From: Chthoniobacter flavus | Lineage (GTDB): Bacteria; Verrucomicrobiota; Verrucomicrobiia; Chthoniobacterales; Terrimicrobiaceae | Assembly (NCBI GenBank): GCA_945863785.1 | Contig: CAMBAQ010000122.1 | Location: 1-5,685 of the forward strand | Direction of reading: 5' to 3' | DNA: 5,685 nucleotides | Shown: positions 5,435 to 5,685 of the stretch, one piece after another | Layout of the letters: every line of letters starts with the position of its first letter | Position numbering within the stretch: position 1 is the first letter of the stretch | The notes under the pieces: model-generated | What the model was told of the DNA's origin: nothing | Seen by the model: only the letters and a program-made list of their open reading frames with translations | Database searches by the model: none | Made by a program: the position numbers and the translations under genes

Positions 5435-5685
5435 TCGCCGCCGGGCCGCCGCGCTGCCTCTCGTCCTCTGGTGTATCGCGTTTATCGCTGGATTAGTGGT
5501 GCTTCTTGGGGGGGCGGTCAGTAGTTGGATGGAAAGCGAGACTCGGGCCGAAAAAAAAATGGTCGCGCGGCAAATGGCGCTTAGTGGAATTGCGATCGGC
5601 CAAAATCCCGTCATCAAACCGGGCGACCCTCTTTTGCGAGGGGGGAACAGAGAGGCGGAGGGATTTGAGGTTAATCTCAGTAATG
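5421..5685 (+). CDS. gspK: Type II secretion pseudopilin GspK, 5' part
   Basis: The frame is open from ATG 5421 to the window edge (88 codons seen, gene continues). The N-terminus is MKSPNRRR, then an Ala-rich hydrophobic segment ALPLVLWCIAFIAGLVVLLG at about 11-30, then ESETRAEKKMVARQMALSGI, the GspK-like helix that carries Arg, Ala and Gly after the membrane span. There is no Glu at +5 after a plausible cut in the AAA stretch, which is known for GspK and fits its place at the pseudopilus tip; the -1 residue would be Ala rather than Gly. GspK is normally near 300 residues with a large periplasmic domain, so most of it lies outside. It overlaps gspJ by 14 bp. Assignment rests on the N-terminus and position after gspJ. 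Confidence 0.85.
   Translation, partial: MKSPNRRRAAALPLVLWCIAFIAGLVVLLGGAVSSWMESETRAEKKMVARQMALSGIAIGQNPVIKPGDPLLRGGNREAEGFEVNLSN

Noticed and set aside
1..5685. Mobile elements, CRISPR arrays, tRNA or rRNA genes, riboswitches
   Set aside because: No long direct or inverted repeats, transposase motifs, regularly spaced repeats or tRNA-like cloverleaf arms were seen on either strand by eye.

Overview
The window is an ordinary-looking bacterial chromosomal segment, moderately GC-rich and densely packed. It carries four housekeeping or accessory enzyme genes followed by the first five genes of a type II secretion (T2SS) pseudopilin operon. I see no transposase, integrase, CRISPR array, tRNA or rRNA. 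The host is Gram-negative in character because T2SS-type pseudopilins are present. Scarce Shine-Dalgarno sites, a probable TTG start, a pseudopilin-only gsp cluster and the style of the exonuclease suggest a PVC-type bacterium such as Verrucomicrobiota. That placement is an inference from memory of gene families, not from a marker gene.

Layout, left to right. Positions 1-204 hold the open end of an unrecognised plus-strand frame. Converging on it is a minus-strand metallo-beta-lactamase-fold hydrolase of the NAPE-PLD/UlaG type (211-1134). Back to back with that, 17 bp away, is a plus-strand 5-formyltetrahydrofolate cyclo-ligase (1152-1730). Its 3' end overlaps by 62 bp the 3' end of a minus-strand DEDDh-type 3'-5' exonuclease (1669-2277). 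The exonuclease is the second gene of a two-gene minus-strand unit led by a class I DAHP synthase (2274-3353), the first enzyme of the shikimate pathway; the two are joined by a TTGA stop/start overlap. A 106 bp divergent intergenic region holds a good promoter candidate for the DAHP synthase and separates it from gspG.

From 3460 to the right edge runs a tightly overlapping operon: gspG (major pseudopilin), gspH, gspI, gspJ (minor pseudopilins) and the 5' part of gspK (probable pseudopilus tip protein). All junctions overlap by 4-14 bp, so translational coupling is likely. These proteins would be cleaved by a prepilin peptidase and assembled in the inner membrane and periplasm into the pseudopilus that drives protein export across the outer membrane. 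The secretin, ATPase, platform protein and peptidase genes are not in the window.

Nothing here amounts to a clearly undescribed system. The points most worth a second look are the gsp operon starting directly at gspG without gspC-F, the uniform TLFE processing motif in four pseudopilins, Ala instead of Gly before the GspI cleavage site, the Glu-for-Asp change in the exonuclease ExoII motif, and the tight convergent and divergent gene junctions.
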